A stretch of DNA of 64,000 bases from Phaeobacter sp. B1627 (GTDB lineage: Bacteria; Pseudomonadota; Alphaproteobacteria; Rhodobacterales; Rhodobacteraceae). Where the stretch lies: positions 248,001 to 312,000 of the forward strand of contig NZ_VCNK01000001.1 in the NCBI RefSeq assembly GCF_006265095.1. The letters are read 5' to 3'. Below are positions 9,186 through 19,408 of this stretch, piece by piece; position 1 is the first letter of the stretch; every line of letters starts with the position of its first letter. The notes below the pieces were generated by a model. That model was not told the origin of the DNA. It searched no databases and saw nothing but the letters and a program-made list of their open reading frames with translations. The translations under genes were made by a program, and so were the position numbers.

Positions 9186-10541
9186 ATGAGCTTTGACTAT
9201 GATCTCTTTGTCATCGGCGGCGGTTCCGGTGGGGTTCGCGCGGCGCGTGTCGCGGCGGCTGGCGGAGCGAAGGTGGCTCTGGCTGAGGAAGACCGCTACG
9301 GCGGCACCTGCGTGATCCGGGGCTGTGTGCCGAAAAAGCTGATGGTGTTCGCCTCCGAATATGCGGAGATGGCGGATGACGCCCGCGCCTATGGCTGGGA
9401 CCTGGAAAACAAAGGCTTTGACTGGGATCACTTCAAGACCAAGCTCCATTCTGAACTGGACCGGCTGGAAGGGATCTATCGCAACCTGCTGAAAAACGCG
9501 GGCGTCGAGAGCTTTGATGCGCGTGCCACGCTGGCCGACCCGCATACGGTGACGCTGTCTGACGGCTCCACCAAAACCGCCAAGCACATCCTGATCGCCA
9601 CCGGTGGGCGTCCATGGGTGCCGGAGTTCACCGGCGCGGAGCTGGCGATCACCTCGAACGAGATCTTTCATCTCGACAAGCTCCCTGAAAGCATCCTGAT
9701 CGTCGGCGGTGGCTATATCGCCTCTGAATTTGCGGGCATCATGAATGGTCTCGGGGTGAAGACGGCGCAATACTATCGCGGCGCCCAGATCCTGCGGGGC
9801 TTTGACGACGAAGCGCGCGGATTGGTGGCCGAGGAAATGATCCAGTCGGGGATCGACCTGAAGCTGGGCACCAATGTGCTGGAGATGCACCGCGAGGGTG
9901 ACAAGATCCGGGTCAAGGCGAGCAATGGTGACGAGAGCCTCTTTGATCAGGTGATGTTTGCCACCGGGCGCAAGCCCAATGCCGACGATCTTGGCCTTGA
10001 GGCGCTGGGCATCGAGCGCGGCCGCGGTGGCGAGATCGTTGTGGACCAATACAGCCAGACCGCTGTGCCGTCGGTCTATGCCATCGGTGATGTGACGGAC
10101 CGGGTGAACCTGACGCCGGTTGCGATCCGCGAAGGCATGGCCTTTGTCGAGACGGTGTTCAATGGCAACCCGACCAGCCCAGATCACGAGCTGATCCCGA
10201 CCGCGATCTTTACCCAACCGGAGATGGGCACCATTGGTCTGTCGGAAGAGCGGGCCGCAGAACAGGAAACGATCGAGGTCTATTCGACCTCTTTCAAACC
10301 GATGCAACAGGCCTTTGCGGGACGGGCGCAGCGGGTGCTGATGAAACTGATCGTCAGCCAGGCGACCCGCAAGGTGCTGGGATGTCATATCGTTGCCCCG
10401 GGCGCGGGTGAGATGATCCAGCTGGTGGGCATCGCCGTAAAAATGGGTGCGACAAAAGAAGATTTCGATCGCACTGTTGCAGTTCATCCGACCATGTCGG
10501 AAGAATTGGTCACGCTGAAATCCCCGGTACGGACGCTCTGA
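9186..10541 (+). CDS. gor: Glutathione-disulfide reductase
   Basis: An FAD enzyme that reduces glutathione disulfide with NADPH in the cytoplasm. The FAD fingerprint GGGSGGVRAAR is at 11-21, the redox disulfide GGTCVIRGCVPKK has C42 and C47, a second dinucleotide fold has VGGGYIASEFAG, and ATGRKPN and YAIGDVTDRVNLTPVA follow. The C-terminal catalytic HPTMSEE has H434. The 451-residue length is standard for class I pyridine nucleotide-disulfide oxidoreductases. GSTs in the window (7.1 and 39.5 kb) use the glutathione pool it maintains. Confidence 0.97.
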   Translation: MSFDYDLFVIGGGSGGVRAARVAAAGGAKVALAEEDRYGGTCVIRGCVPKKLMVFASEYAEMADDARAYGWDLENKGFDWDHFKTKLHSELDRLEGIYRNLLKNAGVESFDARATLADPHTVTLSDGSTKTAKHILIATGGRPWVPEFTGAELAITSNEIFHLDKLPESILIVGGGYIASEFAGIMNGLGVKTAQYYRGAQILRGFDDEARGLVAEEMIQSGIDLKLGTNVLEMHREGDKIRVKASNGDESLFDQVMFATGRKPNADDLGLEALGIERGRGGEIVVDQYSQTAVPSVYAIGDVTDRVNLTPVAIREGMAFVETVFNGNPTSPDHELIPTAIFTQPEMGTIGLSEERAAEQETIEVYSTSFKPMQQAFAGRAQRVLMKLIVSQATRKVLGCHIVAPGAGEMIQLVGIAVKMGATKEDFDRTVAVHPTMSEELVTLKSPVRTL

Positions 10542-10649
10542 GGCGTCCGCTGCCGTCAATCGGGGTCAGGCGCTTGAATTCGGGCGCTCAGATCACAGGT
10601 TAGTAAGCAACACCCGCCGGATGGGCGGAGGAAGATGGATAGGAGACTT

Positions 10650-11798
10650 ATGTCTGGGAACAGTGGTGGCCCCTGGGGGGGCGGCGGTTCCTCCGGCGGC
10701 GGAGGAAACAAGGGAAACAATGGTGGCGGGGGCGGCGGTCGTCGTCCGGATGACAACCAGATCCCCGAAATCGACGAGCTGATGAAAAAGGGCCAGGAGC
10801 AGTTGCGGGTCCTGATGGGAGGACGCGGCGGCAAGGGCGGCGGTCGTGGCTCTTCGGGCGGCGGCGCCGGTGGCGGCAACCCGTTGTTCACCAGGGGCGG
10901 TGTGGCCATTGGTGCGGTGGTCGCGGCGCTGCTGTGGGGCTATGCCAGCTTCTACACCGTCAAGACCGAAGAAAAATCGGTGGAACTGTTCCTCGGTGAA
11001 TTCTCTGCAGTGGGCGACTCGGGTCTGAATTTTGCGCCCTGGCCTCTGGTGACCTATGAGGTGGTGCCGGTCAGCGTCGAGCAGACCGAGAGCATCGGCA
11101 CCGGCGCGCGGGGCTCCGATGCGGGCCTGATGCTGACGGGGGATGAAAACATCATCGATGTGGACTTCCAGGTGGTCTGGAACATCACGGCCCCTGATCA
11201 ATACCTCTTCAACCTGCGCGATCCCAAGGCCACCATTCAGGCCGTGTCCGAGTCGGCCATGCGCGAGATCATCGCGCAGTCCGAGCTGGCGCCGATCCTG
11301 AACCGGGACCGTGGCGTCATCTCGCAGCGCCTTGAGGAGCTGATCCAATCGACCCTCGACAGCTACAACTCCGGTGTCAACGTGGTACGGATCAACTTTG
11401 ACGGTGCCGATCCGCCAGAACCGGTCAAGGATGCCTTCCGCGAAGTGCAATCCGCCGGTCAGGAACGGGACCGTCTGGAGAAACAGGCCGATGCCTATGC
11501 CAACCGCAAACTGGCATCCGCACGCGGTCAGGCCGCCCAGACGCTGGAAGAGGCCGAAGGCTACCGGGCGCAGGTCGTGAACCAGGCGCAGGGTGAGGCC
11601 TCGCGCTTTGCCGCGGTTCTGACCGAATACGAAAAAGCACCGGAAGTGACGCGCAAACGGCTCTATCTCGAAACCATGGAAGAGGTGCTGGGCCGCGTTG
11701 ACAAGATCATTCTGGACAGCACCGCCGGTGGCGTTAGCGGACAGGGCGTGGTGCCATATCTGCCGCTCAATGAAATTCGCCGTTCGGGAGACAACTGA
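10650..11798 (+). CDS. hflK: FtsH protease modulator HflK
   Basis: An SPFH/band-7 membrane protein that assembles with HflC around FtsH and moderates turnover of membrane proteins. It begins with a Gly/Ser-rich cytoplasmic tail (MSGNSGGPWGGGG), another Gly-rich block near 65-80, one membrane helix (about 85-105, GVAIGAVVAALLWGY), then the periplasmic SPFH domain and a coiled coil rich in Gln/Glu/Ala. I prefer ATG 10650, preceded by AGGAG at 10641-10645, because MSGNSGGPWGG is the recalled family start; ATG 10635 is an in-frame alternative. Its stop overlaps the hflC start by one base. Confidence 0.95.
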   Translation: MSGNSGGPWGGGGSSGGGGNKGNNGGGGGGRRPDDNQIPEIDELMKKGQEQLRVLMGGRGGKGGGRGSSGGGAGGGNPLFTRGGVAIGAVVAALLWGYASFYTVKTEEKSVELFLGEFSAVGDSGLNFAPWPLVTYEVVPVSVEQTESIGTGARGSDAGLMLTGDENIIDVDFQVVWNITAPDQYLFNLRDPKATIQAVSESAMREIIAQSELAPILNRDRGVISQRLEELIQSTLDSYNSGVNVVRINFDGADPPEPVKDAFREVQSAGQERDRLEKQADAYANRKLASARGQAAQTLEEAEGYRAQVVNQAQGEASRFAAVLTEYEKAPEVTRKRLYLETMEEVLGRVDKIILDSTAGGVSGQGVVPYLPLNEIRRSGDN

Positions 11799-12694
11799 TG
11801 AACCGTAACATCATTTCCTTGGTTGTTCTGGCCGCGCTGATCGTCGCGGGCCTGTCCTCTTTGTTCATCGTCGATGAGCGTGAAAAGGCGCTGGTGATGC
11901 GCTTTGGCCGTGTTGTCAACGTGCAGGAAGATCCCGGTCTCGCCTTCAAGCTGCCGTTCATTGACGACGTCGTGAAATACGATGACCGTATCCTCAGCCT
12001 CGAAGTGGGGCCGCTGGAGGTCACACCGCTGGATGACCGCCGTCTGGTGGTCGATGCCTTCGCGCGCTACCGGATCGTTGACGTGCGTCGCTTCCGCGAG
12101 GCGGTTGGTGCGGGCAATGTTGCCGCAGCCGAATCGCGGCTCGACAACATCATGCGCGACCAGACGCGCGAGGTGCTGGGTACCGTCAGCTCCAACGATA
12201 TCCTGTCGTCGGACCGCGCGGCCCTGATGCTGCGGATTCGCAATGGCGCCATCACCCAGGCTCAGGCGCTCGGGCTCGAGGTCATTGACGTGCGGTTGAA
12301 ACGCACCGATCTGCCGCAGGCCAACCTTGAGGCGACCTTTGCGCGGATGCGGGCAGAACGCGAACGCGAAGCTGCGGACGAGATCGCTCGCGGTGACGAA
12401 GCGGCCCAGCGGGTGCGTGCTCAGGCGGACCGGACCGAAGTGGAGCTGGTCTCCGAAGCGGAACGCGAAGCCGAGGTGATCCGGGGTGAGGCAGATGCCG
12501 AACGCAACAACATCTTTGCCGAGGCCTATGGCCGCGACCCTGAATTCTTTGAATTCTACCGCAGTCTCACGGCCTATTCGCGCTCTCTGCAGGCGGGCAA
12601 TTCCTCCTTGGTGTTGTCGCCCGACAGCGAGTTCTTCAACTATCTGAAGTCCTCTGACGGCAAGCATAGCGAAGGCCAGTCCGAAGGTCAGTAA
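11798..12694 (+). CDS. hflC: Protease modulator HflC
   Basis: The partner of HflK in the membrane complex controlling FtsH. It has an N-terminal signal-anchor helix (about 5-24), then the SPFH domain (EREKALVMRFGRVV, EDPGLAFKLPF) and a long charged coiled coil with MRAEREREAADEIARGDE (18 residues) near 185. The length, 298 residues, is typical. It is translationally coupled to hflK by the ATGA-type overlap at 11796-11799 and followed by an intrinsic terminator at 12793-12819, so hflK-hflC ends a transcript before degP. Confidence 0.96.
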   Translation: MNRNIISLVVLAALIVAGLSSLFIVDEREKALVMRFGRVVNVQEDPGLAFKLPFIDDVVKYDDRILSLEVGPLEVTPLDDRRLVVDAFARYRIVDVRRFREAVGAGNVAAAESRLDNIMRDQTREVLGTVSSNDILSSDRAALMLRIRNGAITQAQALGLEVIDVRLKRTDLPQANLEATFARMRAEREREAADEIARGDEAAQRVRAQADRTEVELVSEAEREAEVIRGEADAERNNIFAEAYGRDPEFFEFYRSLTAYSRSLQAGNSSLVLSPDSEFFNYLKSSDGKHSEGQSEGQ

Positions 12695-13158
12695 CCGCCG
12701 CTTCGGTCAGGGCAAGGCGCAGGGTGGTCAGGCCAAAACGCCAGCCGTTCCCGTCATTCCTGAAGGCCACGCGATACGGTGAACAAAATGAAGGGCCGCT
12801 CCGGTTGGGGCGGCCTTTTGCTGTCGCCGTTTGCCCTCGTTTTTGCTCCGGAGGGGGCAAGAATGAAACCCCGGCGTATCTGCGCTACTCTGCGGCCTGG
12901 CATGGGCGGGTTTTCGCCTGTTGCGCCAGGGGCGCAGTCGCAAAGCCTTCACCGGACATCACGTCAATTTGAGATGACTGCAACGCCCATTGCGGCCTTC
13001 GACGCAAACACTACATTGAATGCACAGTTTCCGAACCCCAAGGTGCCGGGGCCACGGATCTCCGTGCTACGGCGCCTGAGGCACGAAGTCGTTCTATTCC
13101 GCTTTGCAGGCGGGCAGGACGGAGACAGAGTTGACAGGCCAATTCAAGGAGTATGTCC
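12695..13158. other. Gap between hflC and degP with hflC terminator and degP leader
   Basis: Holds the hflC terminator (12793-12819) and then about 340 bases of non-coding leader for the protease gene, including the Shine-Dalgarno AAGGAG at 13146-13151. I could not find a convincing sigma-E/RpoE or RpoH type promoter by eye, although such control of degP is common. Overlapping frames on both strands are without family resemblance. Confidence 0.5.
12793..12819 (+). terminator. Intrinsic terminator after hflC
   Basis: GGCCGCTCC (12794-12802) pairs with GGGGCGGCC (12807-12815) around a 4-base loop, with one G-U pair, followed directly by TTTT. Flanking A and T bases extend the stem. Confidence 0.88.
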
Positions 13159-14649
13159 GTGCATCCAATCTCAACTACCAAAGCAGTGGCTCAGAACCCT
13201 GCGCAGGCCGGCTGGCGCCTGTTCTGGATGGTGGTCCTCGGGACCGCTTTTCTGGTTGTGCAGTCGCTGGCAGCCGCTGCCCGGCCCGAAAGCCTCGCGC
13301 CGCTGGCTGAAAAAGTCAGCCCCGCCGTGGTCAACATCACCACGTCGACCATGGTCGAAGGCCGGACGGAACCGCAGGGCATCGTCCCTGAAGGCTCGCC
13401 GTTTGAGGATTTTTTCCGCGAGTTTCAGGATCGCAACCGGGGCGGGAACCGGCCGCGCCGCTCTTCTGCGCTGGGCTCCGGATTTGTGATCTCTGAAGAT
13501 GGCTATATTGTCACCAACAATCACGTGATCGAGGGCGCCGACGAGATTGAGATCGAGTTTTTCCCCGGCGATGGCCAGCCACAGGACCTGCTGCCGGCGG
13601 TTGTTGTGGGCACGGACCCCAACACGGATATCGCACTTTTGAAGGTGGAGGCCCCGATGCCGCTGACCTTTGTGAAATTCGGCGACAGCGACACTGCCCG
13701 TGTGGGGGACTGGGTCGTGGCGATGGGCAATCCGCTGGGGCAGGGGTTTTCGCTCTCGGCAGGGATCGTATCGGCGCGCAACCGGGCGTTGTCGGGCAGC
13801 TATGACGACTACATCCAGACGGATGCGGCGATCAACCGCGGCAACTCCGGCGGGCCATTGTTCAACATGGACGGTGACGTTGTCGGCGTGAACACGGCGA
13901 TCCTCTCGCCCAACGGTGGCTCCATCGGCATCGGCTTCTCCATGGCGTCGAATGTTGTGACCAAAGTGGTCGGGCAGCTGAAGGAATTCGGCGAGACCCG
14001 TCGCGGTTGGCTCGGGGTGCGCATTCAGGACGTGACCGATGATCTGGCCGAGGCAATCGGCATGGCCAACAGCGAAGGCGTGCTGATCACCGATGTGCCC
14101 GAAGGCCCGGCCAAAGAGGCAGGCTTGCTGGCCCGTGATGTGATCACCAGTTTCGACGGGTTCGAGGTTGCGGATACCCGTGAACTGGTGCGGCGCGTGG
14201 GCGACACAGAGGTCGGCAAGACGGTGCGTGTCGTTGTCTTCCGCGATGGCAAGACCGAGACGTTGCGGGTGACGCTCGGACGGCGCGAAGATGCGGTCGG
14301 TGCGGATGCCTCATCATCTGAGGGTGGCAATGTGGCACCGGATGAAACCGAGAAGGAACTGCTCGGGCTGACGGTGGGTGCGGTGCGCGATGACATGCGC
14401 GAGGAACTGAACCTCGATGCGGGGACCAAAGGTCTGGTGATCCTGTCTGTAGATGAGACATCCGGGGCCTGGGAAAAGGGTCTGCGCGCGGGTGATGTGA
14501 TCACCGAAGCGGGGCAGACCAAGCTCGGCTCCATCTCGGATCTGGAGGATCAGATCTCGGCCGCGCGGGACGCAGGTAGAAAATCGATCTTCCTGATGGT
14601 GCGCCGGGGCGGAGAGCCGCGGTTTGTGGCCCTGAACCTCGACGAGTAA
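13159..14649 (+). CDS. DegP/HtrA-type periplasmic serine protease
   Basis: Degrades or refolds damaged envelope proteins. It has an N-terminal signal (hydrophobic run WRLFWMVVLGTAFLVVQSL, ending AAAARP), then a trypsin-like domain with catalytic His (TNNHVIEG), Asp (NTDIALL) and Ser (NRGNSGGPLF), then two PDZ domains (about 270-370 and 395-490). Counting from the upstream ATG, the triad is H124/D159/S232. I chose GTG 13159: AAGGAG at 13146-13151 is 7 bases from it but only 1 base from ATG 13153, too close for initiation. It follows hflK-hflC, another envelope quality-control pair, but after a terminator. Confidence 0.95.
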   Translation: MHPISTTKAVAQNPAQAGWRLFWMVVLGTAFLVVQSLAAAARPESLAPLAEKVSPAVVNITTSTMVEGRTEPQGIVPEGSPFEDFFREFQDRNRGGNRPRRSSALGSGFVISEDGYIVTNNHVIEGADEIEIEFFPGDGQPQDLLPAVVVGTDPNTDIALLKVEAPMPLTFVKFGDSDTARVGDWVVAMGNPLGQGFSLSAGIVSARNRALSGSYDDYIQTDAAINRGNSGGPLFNMDGDVVGVNTAILSPNGGSIGIGFSMASNVVTKVVGQLKEFGETRRGWLGVRIQDVTDDLAEAIGMANSEGVLITDVPEGPAKEAGLLARDVITSFDGFEVADTRELVRRVGDTEVGKTVRVVVFRDGKTETLRVTLGRREDAVGADASSSEGGNVAPDETEKELLGLTVGAVRDDMREELNLDAGTKGLVILSVDETSGAWEKGLRAGDVITEAGQTKLGSISDLEDQISAARDAGRKSIFLMVRRGGEPRFVALNLDE

Positions 14650-14671
14650 TCCCGACCATTCGCGGGTTGCC

Positions 14672-14706
14672 AGAGGCCGGTCCCTTGGTTGGGGTCGGCC
14701 TCTTTT
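14672..14706 (+). terminator. Intrinsic terminator after degP
   Basis: GAGGCCGGTCCC pairs with GGGGTCGGCCTC (14691-14702) around a short TTGGTT loop, followed by TTTT. Confidence 0.88.
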
Positions 14707-14842
14707 ATGTGCCGGTAGTGTGCCGGTAATTTGCCTGACATGAGGCGGCTTTGGGCGCGCGGGCGGCTCGGCTGTTTCGGTCCTGCTCGGTTTGGGCGAG
14801 GGGCTGGACGCGGGCTGAAAACACGGGGGGGCGGACCCCAAA

Positions 14843-14871
14843 GAGCCATGTGTCGGGCGGACACATGGCTC
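14843..14871. repeat. 12-bp perfect inverted repeat (hairpin)
   Basis: GAGCCATGTGTC (14843-14854) and GACACATGGCTC (14860-14871) form a perfect 12-bp stem with a GGGCG loop. There is no T-tract on the plus side and only TTT on the minus side, so it is not a standard terminator. Confidence 0.8.
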
Positions 14872-15074
14872 ACGATGGGACGGACGATCATTGGGATGGA
14901 TAGGAGAATGATCGCCTTGCCCCGCTTATGTCAGTCCCCGGCGCCGCCGACTGTGAAGGAGGTCACATTCGAGTGAAGTTTTGTGTGCGGGCGTGAAAAT
15001 AGTTGGTCCGTCAATCAGTCAGTTCGCCCATCAGTCAGGCCGCCCATCAGTCTGTCGGATCCCTCGCGCGCGCG

Positions 15075-15121
15075 GGCTGTACGGGACGGGCTGTACGGGG
15101 CGGGCTGTACGGGACGGGCAG
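15075..15121. repeat. Three tandem ~16-base repeats
   Basis: CGGGCTGTACGGG occurs three times in a row with one-base differences (GGACGGG, GGGCGGG, GGACGGG following). Likely a slippage-generated array in the non-coding stretch downstream of the Crp/Fnr gene. Confidence 0.7.
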
Positions 15122-15191
15122 GCGGGGGCGCAGGTGGAGGAGCTGGCCATCTTCGCCTGCACTGGCCCGGTCAAAGCGGAGACGCCAGACC

Positions 15192-15863
15192 TCAGATCCC
15201 TTCGGGGTCAGCCAGAACGGCCAGCCCGCCCCGATCCTTCAGCAGCAACCCGCCCCGGCTGATTTCAATCAGCCCGGCCTTGCGCCAGTTCGACAGGGTC
15301 TTTGAAACCGCTTCCCGTGTGGCGCCGACAAATTCGGCGAGCTCTGATTGCGACAGGCTCAGCTGGCCGTTGCCGTCTGCCGGGGTGAGGTAGAGCAATT
15401 TTCGCGCCAGCCTCACAGGCATCGGCAGAAACACCTGTTCGTTGAGCTGAGTGTTCATCCAGCGCATTCGTTGGCCCGCGAGCTTCAGCATGTCGCCGGC
15501 GAGTTCCGGATGGCGGGTCAGTTGGGCCAGCACGTCCCGGTGCCGCAGACGGCGCAAATGGCTTGGCTCTGCCGCGGTGGCAGTGGCGGTGCGCTCGCCC
15601 GGATCGAACATTGCGATCTCGCCAAAGATTGCACCGGGACGCATCATGTCGAGCGACAGCTTGCGCCCGGCCGCCGACAGGGTGGAGATCTCCAGCGCGC
15701 CGGATATGATCGCGTAGAGCGCATCGCCTTCGTCACCGCGCTCGAACAATACCTCGCCGGTATCGAGCCGCACGTCGGTGGCCTGGCTGTCCAGCATCGC
15801 CCGGAGCCGGTCCGACGCTCCGGAGAGAAAGCTGGAGGCGGGAAGGAGGGGCGCTGTGGCCAT
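15192..15863 (-). CDS. Crp/Fnr family transcriptional regulator
   Basis: A 223-residue DNA-binding regulator. The N-terminal cyclic-nucleotide-binding-like beta roll (about 15-125) has DTGEVLFERGDEGDALYAIISG (read in two parts) and PGAIFGEIAMFD. A dimerisation helix follows, then a C-terminal winged helix (about 150-210) with LSQSELAEFVGATREAVSKTL as recognition region. It lacks the N-terminal Cys cluster of oxygen-sensing FNR. The GE-R-A type phosphate-binding loop (FGEIAMFDPGERTATATA) is close to that of cAMP-binding proteins, but the effector is unproven. Targets are unknown. Confidence 0.93.
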   Translation of the reverse strand: MATAPLLPASSFLSGASDRLRAMLDSQATDVRLDTGEVLFERGDEGDALYAIISGALEISTLSAAGRKLSLDMMRPGAIFGEIAMFDPGERTATATAAEPSHLRRLRHRDVLAQLTRHPELAGDMLKLAGQRMRWMNTQLNEQVFLPMPVRLARKLLYLTPADGNGQLSLSQSELAEFVGATREAVSKTLSNWRKAGLIEISRGGLLLKDRGGLAVLADPEGI

Positions 15864-16150
15864 CGGGTATTCTCCGGCAGGGGCGGCAGGTGAGCGGCTG
15901 GTGCGTCGCTGGGCGCGGCGGGCTCGCGACCAACGTGGTGCACAGATGTGGTTTGCGAGGTTCTAGGCTGATGTCCGTTTGGGCGCAACCTTGCGGAGGA
16001 CTTGCGGGATCTATGCGATGCGAAATGGCCGCAATCGCGCCGGGTCTGGGTATTTGTTGGGCAGCAAAGGAGAGCGGCCGAGTGGGCATTCCTTTCGACT
16101 TGAGGGCGCCGCAATGACAGGCGCGCCAGCCGGTCGGGCGCGCCAGCCGG

Positions 16151-16651
16151 TCAGGTGGGCAGGTGGACGGCGCTCAGTCCCAAATCCCGGGCCGCGCGTA
16201 ACGACAGGGTGGTGCTGTCTATGCCAAGAGGCAGCTGGTAGGCGCGGATCGCAGCACGTGTGTCCGCGCCGAGAAGGCCGGTGATGGCCCCGCCATAGGC
16301 CCCGCGCGCGGCCAGCGCCCGCTGCAGAGAGGCGATATACTCTGCTGTCATGGCCTCCGGGCAGGGGGTTTCGAAATAGCTTTCCTCGCGGGGGCGGGTG
16401 ATTTGCTGTCGGGTTTCACTGGCGAAAACTGCGGGTTCCAGCACTTGCCCGTCGGTGGATTTGACTGGTGGGGCAATCATCACCTGCTCTGTGACAGTTT
16501 CTACCCGGGCCGGAATGATGATGGTATCCCAACAGGTTCCGGGCGGCGCGCCGGGGGGCGCGGCGCGGCCGACCCGTTCAAAGGGGGGCTGGCCTGTGCA
16601 GGCCAGAGTGAGAAGCGGGAGCGCAATCACAAGCAAGCGGGCGAGGCTCAT
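16151..16651 (-). CDS. Lipoprotein with C-terminal peptidoglycan-binding-like domain
   Basis: A 166-residue predicted lipoprotein. The start MSLARLLVIALPLLTLAC is a classic lipoprotein signal with the cysteine at residue 18. A middle region mentions no catalytic motif. The C-terminal part (about 110-160, SLQRALAARGAYGGAITGLLGADTRAAIRAYQ, read in parts) has the pattern of a PG_binding_1 domain, implying attachment to peptidoglycan. The open frame runs back to 16975, but I use 16651 because of the signal sequence; no strong Shine-Dalgarno is visible. Confidence 0.78.
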   Translation of the reverse strand: MSLARLLVIALPLLTLACTGQPPFERVGRAAPPGAPPGTCWDTIIIPARVETVTEQVMIAPPVKSTDGQVLEPAVFASETRQQITRPREESYFETPCPEAMTAEYIASLQRALAARGAYGGAITGLLGADTRAAIRAYQLPLGIDSTTLSLRAARDLGLSAVHLPT

Positions 16652-16937
16652 GCAGGGGGGACGCAGGCCTTTCTCCGGACTTTTGGCCGTATATGCGGCC
16701 AGACGGTTGTCCGCATGTTTGGTGAGATGCTTGGTGAGGCGTTCGACCGGGGCGTAGGGCGAAAAGTTGGGCGGGGAGTGTGGCGGTTGGTGGCCGCGGA
16801 TGCGAAAGGCAGACCGGATGCGGCCTCCGGATCTGGGCTGGCCGGATGGCAGGGGCGGCAAGACGTCCATTGGCTCTGACAGATCCCTCGAAAATGCAAT
16901 CTCCGGGATCCTTCGGCAGCCCCGGTTATCCGGAATG

Positions 16938-17951
<1,014 letters not shown>

Positions 17952-17952
<1 letters not shown>

Positions 17953-18791
17953 TGGGCCTGCGGGGCATGGCGCGGCGACGGCCGTTGCGTGCCTTGCGAC
18001 CTTGCGCACGCCGCGCCGCGCAGATCGGGTGCCTGTGGCAGATCGGGTGCCTGTGCCTGTGTCTGATGGGCTTCGGCGGGGTGGCTCTGGCTGGGGCCGC
18101 ACCGGGCGAGACCCGTATCGTTGGCGCCGAATTCACCTCACCGACACGGCGCTATGACCATGGTGTGCTGGGCGATGCCGTGGAATTCGGCAGGCTTCTG
18201 ATCCATGTGGAAAACACCGGCGCCAGCGCGGCGGCTGCGGTGTCGCGAACGACCCTTTCGGTCACCCTGCCGCCATCGCGGGTGTTTGAAGACCTCGCGC
18301 CGCGTTTGTGGGACGTGACGGGCGATGCTCTGCCTGAAGTCGTAGTGATCGAGACCGACCTCGCGGCCGGGGCTCAGCTGGCCATCTATTCCGCCGATGG
18401 AGGCAAATTCGCCGCAACACCACACATCGGCCGGAGCCACCGCTGGCTGGCTCCGATCGGGGCTGCGGATCTCGACGGGGATGGTTTCATCGAGATCGCC
18501 TATATCGACCGGCCACATCTCGCCCGGGTTCTGCGGATCTGGCGGGTCCGGGACGGGCAGTTGCAACAGATTGCGTCGGCCACGGGACTGACCAATCACA
18601 AAATTGGCGAAGCAGTCATAACGTCCGGCATCCGCGATTGCGGGCAGGGGCCTGAGATCGTCACGGTCAATGGCAACTGGTCCAGGGTGGTCGCCTCGCG
18701 GCTGGTCAAGGGTGAGATCCGGAGCCACGATATCGGCGCCTTCGATCCGCATCTGAGGCTGACGGCGGTGCTGGCCTGTCGATCACAGTGA
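17952..18791 (+). CDS. Exported FG-GAP/VCBS-like repeat protein
   Basis: A 279-residue predicted periplasmic protein. After a long basic start (GMARRRPLRALRPCARR) comes a hydrophobic signal (about 28-48). The body contains beta-propeller-like blocks with Asp-rich loops: LWDVTGDALPEVVVIE and GAADLDGDGFIEIAYID, the calcium-binding FG-GAP/VCBS pattern. Two such loops are clear. Cysteines near the end (RDCGQGP, LACRSQ) could form a disulfide. It is translationally coupled to the ferredoxin gene by the overlap at 17950-17953, but a functional link is not evident. Probable role: extracytoplasmic binding; no enzyme motif. Confidence 0.8.
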
Positions 18792-18910
18792 TGCGGCAGC
18801 TGTGTCAGCAGCCTCAGGGCGCCACCGGTGCGCAGCATGGGCCGCGACGCGACGATGACCGCATTCAGGTCCCACTTCGCGCCGCGCTTTGCCTCGCCCT
18901 GCTGCGGGGC

Positions 18911-19390
18911 TCAGATCCGGGGGCTGACAGGCCGACGCATGGTCAGTGAGGTCGCGCGATCATACCCCGGGTGCGCGGTGCGCTCTGTCGTCGCGAATCC
19001 CATCCTGGCGAAGGCCACGTGATTCTCAACCAGTTCGACCCGCACCTGCAGCTCCAGTGCCGACAGCCCGAGTGCCCGGGCACGCTCCGCCGCCAGATCA
19101 ACCAACCGCCGCCCGAGGCCCGTCCCGCGCCGCGAGACGGCGACCGCGAGTTTGCCGATGTAGATGGCGTCGTCGCTGGCGGTCAGGATCACACAGGCCT
19201 GAGGCGGCGCGCCGATGCACCAGATCTCTTTGGTTTCGGCTTGGCTCACGAGATCCGCAAGGGTCAACCGATGGAGGGAAGAGGGCGGATCGATCCGCCC
19301 CTCCATGGAAGCGAAGGCCTCCTGCATCACAGCGAGCACCTGTGGCAGCGCGGGGCTGTCGGGCGCCAGTCGATAGGGGGTGCTGCTCAT
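18911..19390 (-). CDS. GNAT family N-acetyltransferase
   Basis: A 159-residue Gcn5-related acetyltransferase. The acetyl-CoA-binding motif A is visible as IGKLAVAVSRRGTGLGRRLVDLA (read in parts; R-R-G-T-G-L-G core), followed by motif B with VRVELVENHVAFARMGFATTER, where an acetyl acceptor site and a catalytic Tyr/Glu would sit. The substrate cannot be read from sequence. It is downstream of purD on the same strand, 18 bases after it, so the two may share a message. Confidence 0.88.
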   Translation of the reverse strand: MSSTPYRLAPDSPALPQVLAVMQEAFASMEGRIDPPSSLHRLTLADLVSQAETKEIWCIGAPPQACVILTASDDAIYIGKLAVAVSRRGTGLGRRLVDLAAERARALGLSALELQVRVELVENHVAFARMGFATTERTAHPGYDRATSLTMRRPVSPRI

Positions 19391-19408
19391 CGACGTCAGC
19401 CTGCTGGC

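Larger units (their letters stand above)
14650..15191. other. Gene-poor convergent region with hairpin and tandem repeats
   Basis: About 540 bases between degP and the convergent Crp/Fnr gene. It holds the degP terminator (14672-14706), a 12-bp perfect hairpin (14843-14871), imperfect CATCAGTC repeats (about 15012-15055) and a triple CGGGCTGTACGGG repeat (about 15075-15121). A possible 81-residue plus-strand frame at 14731-14976 has no recognisable features and is not called. Confidence 0.5.

Noticed and set aside
8781-10559. 592-residue minus-strand frame
   Set aside because: Shadow of glutathione reductase on the plus strand, which has all catalytic motifs.
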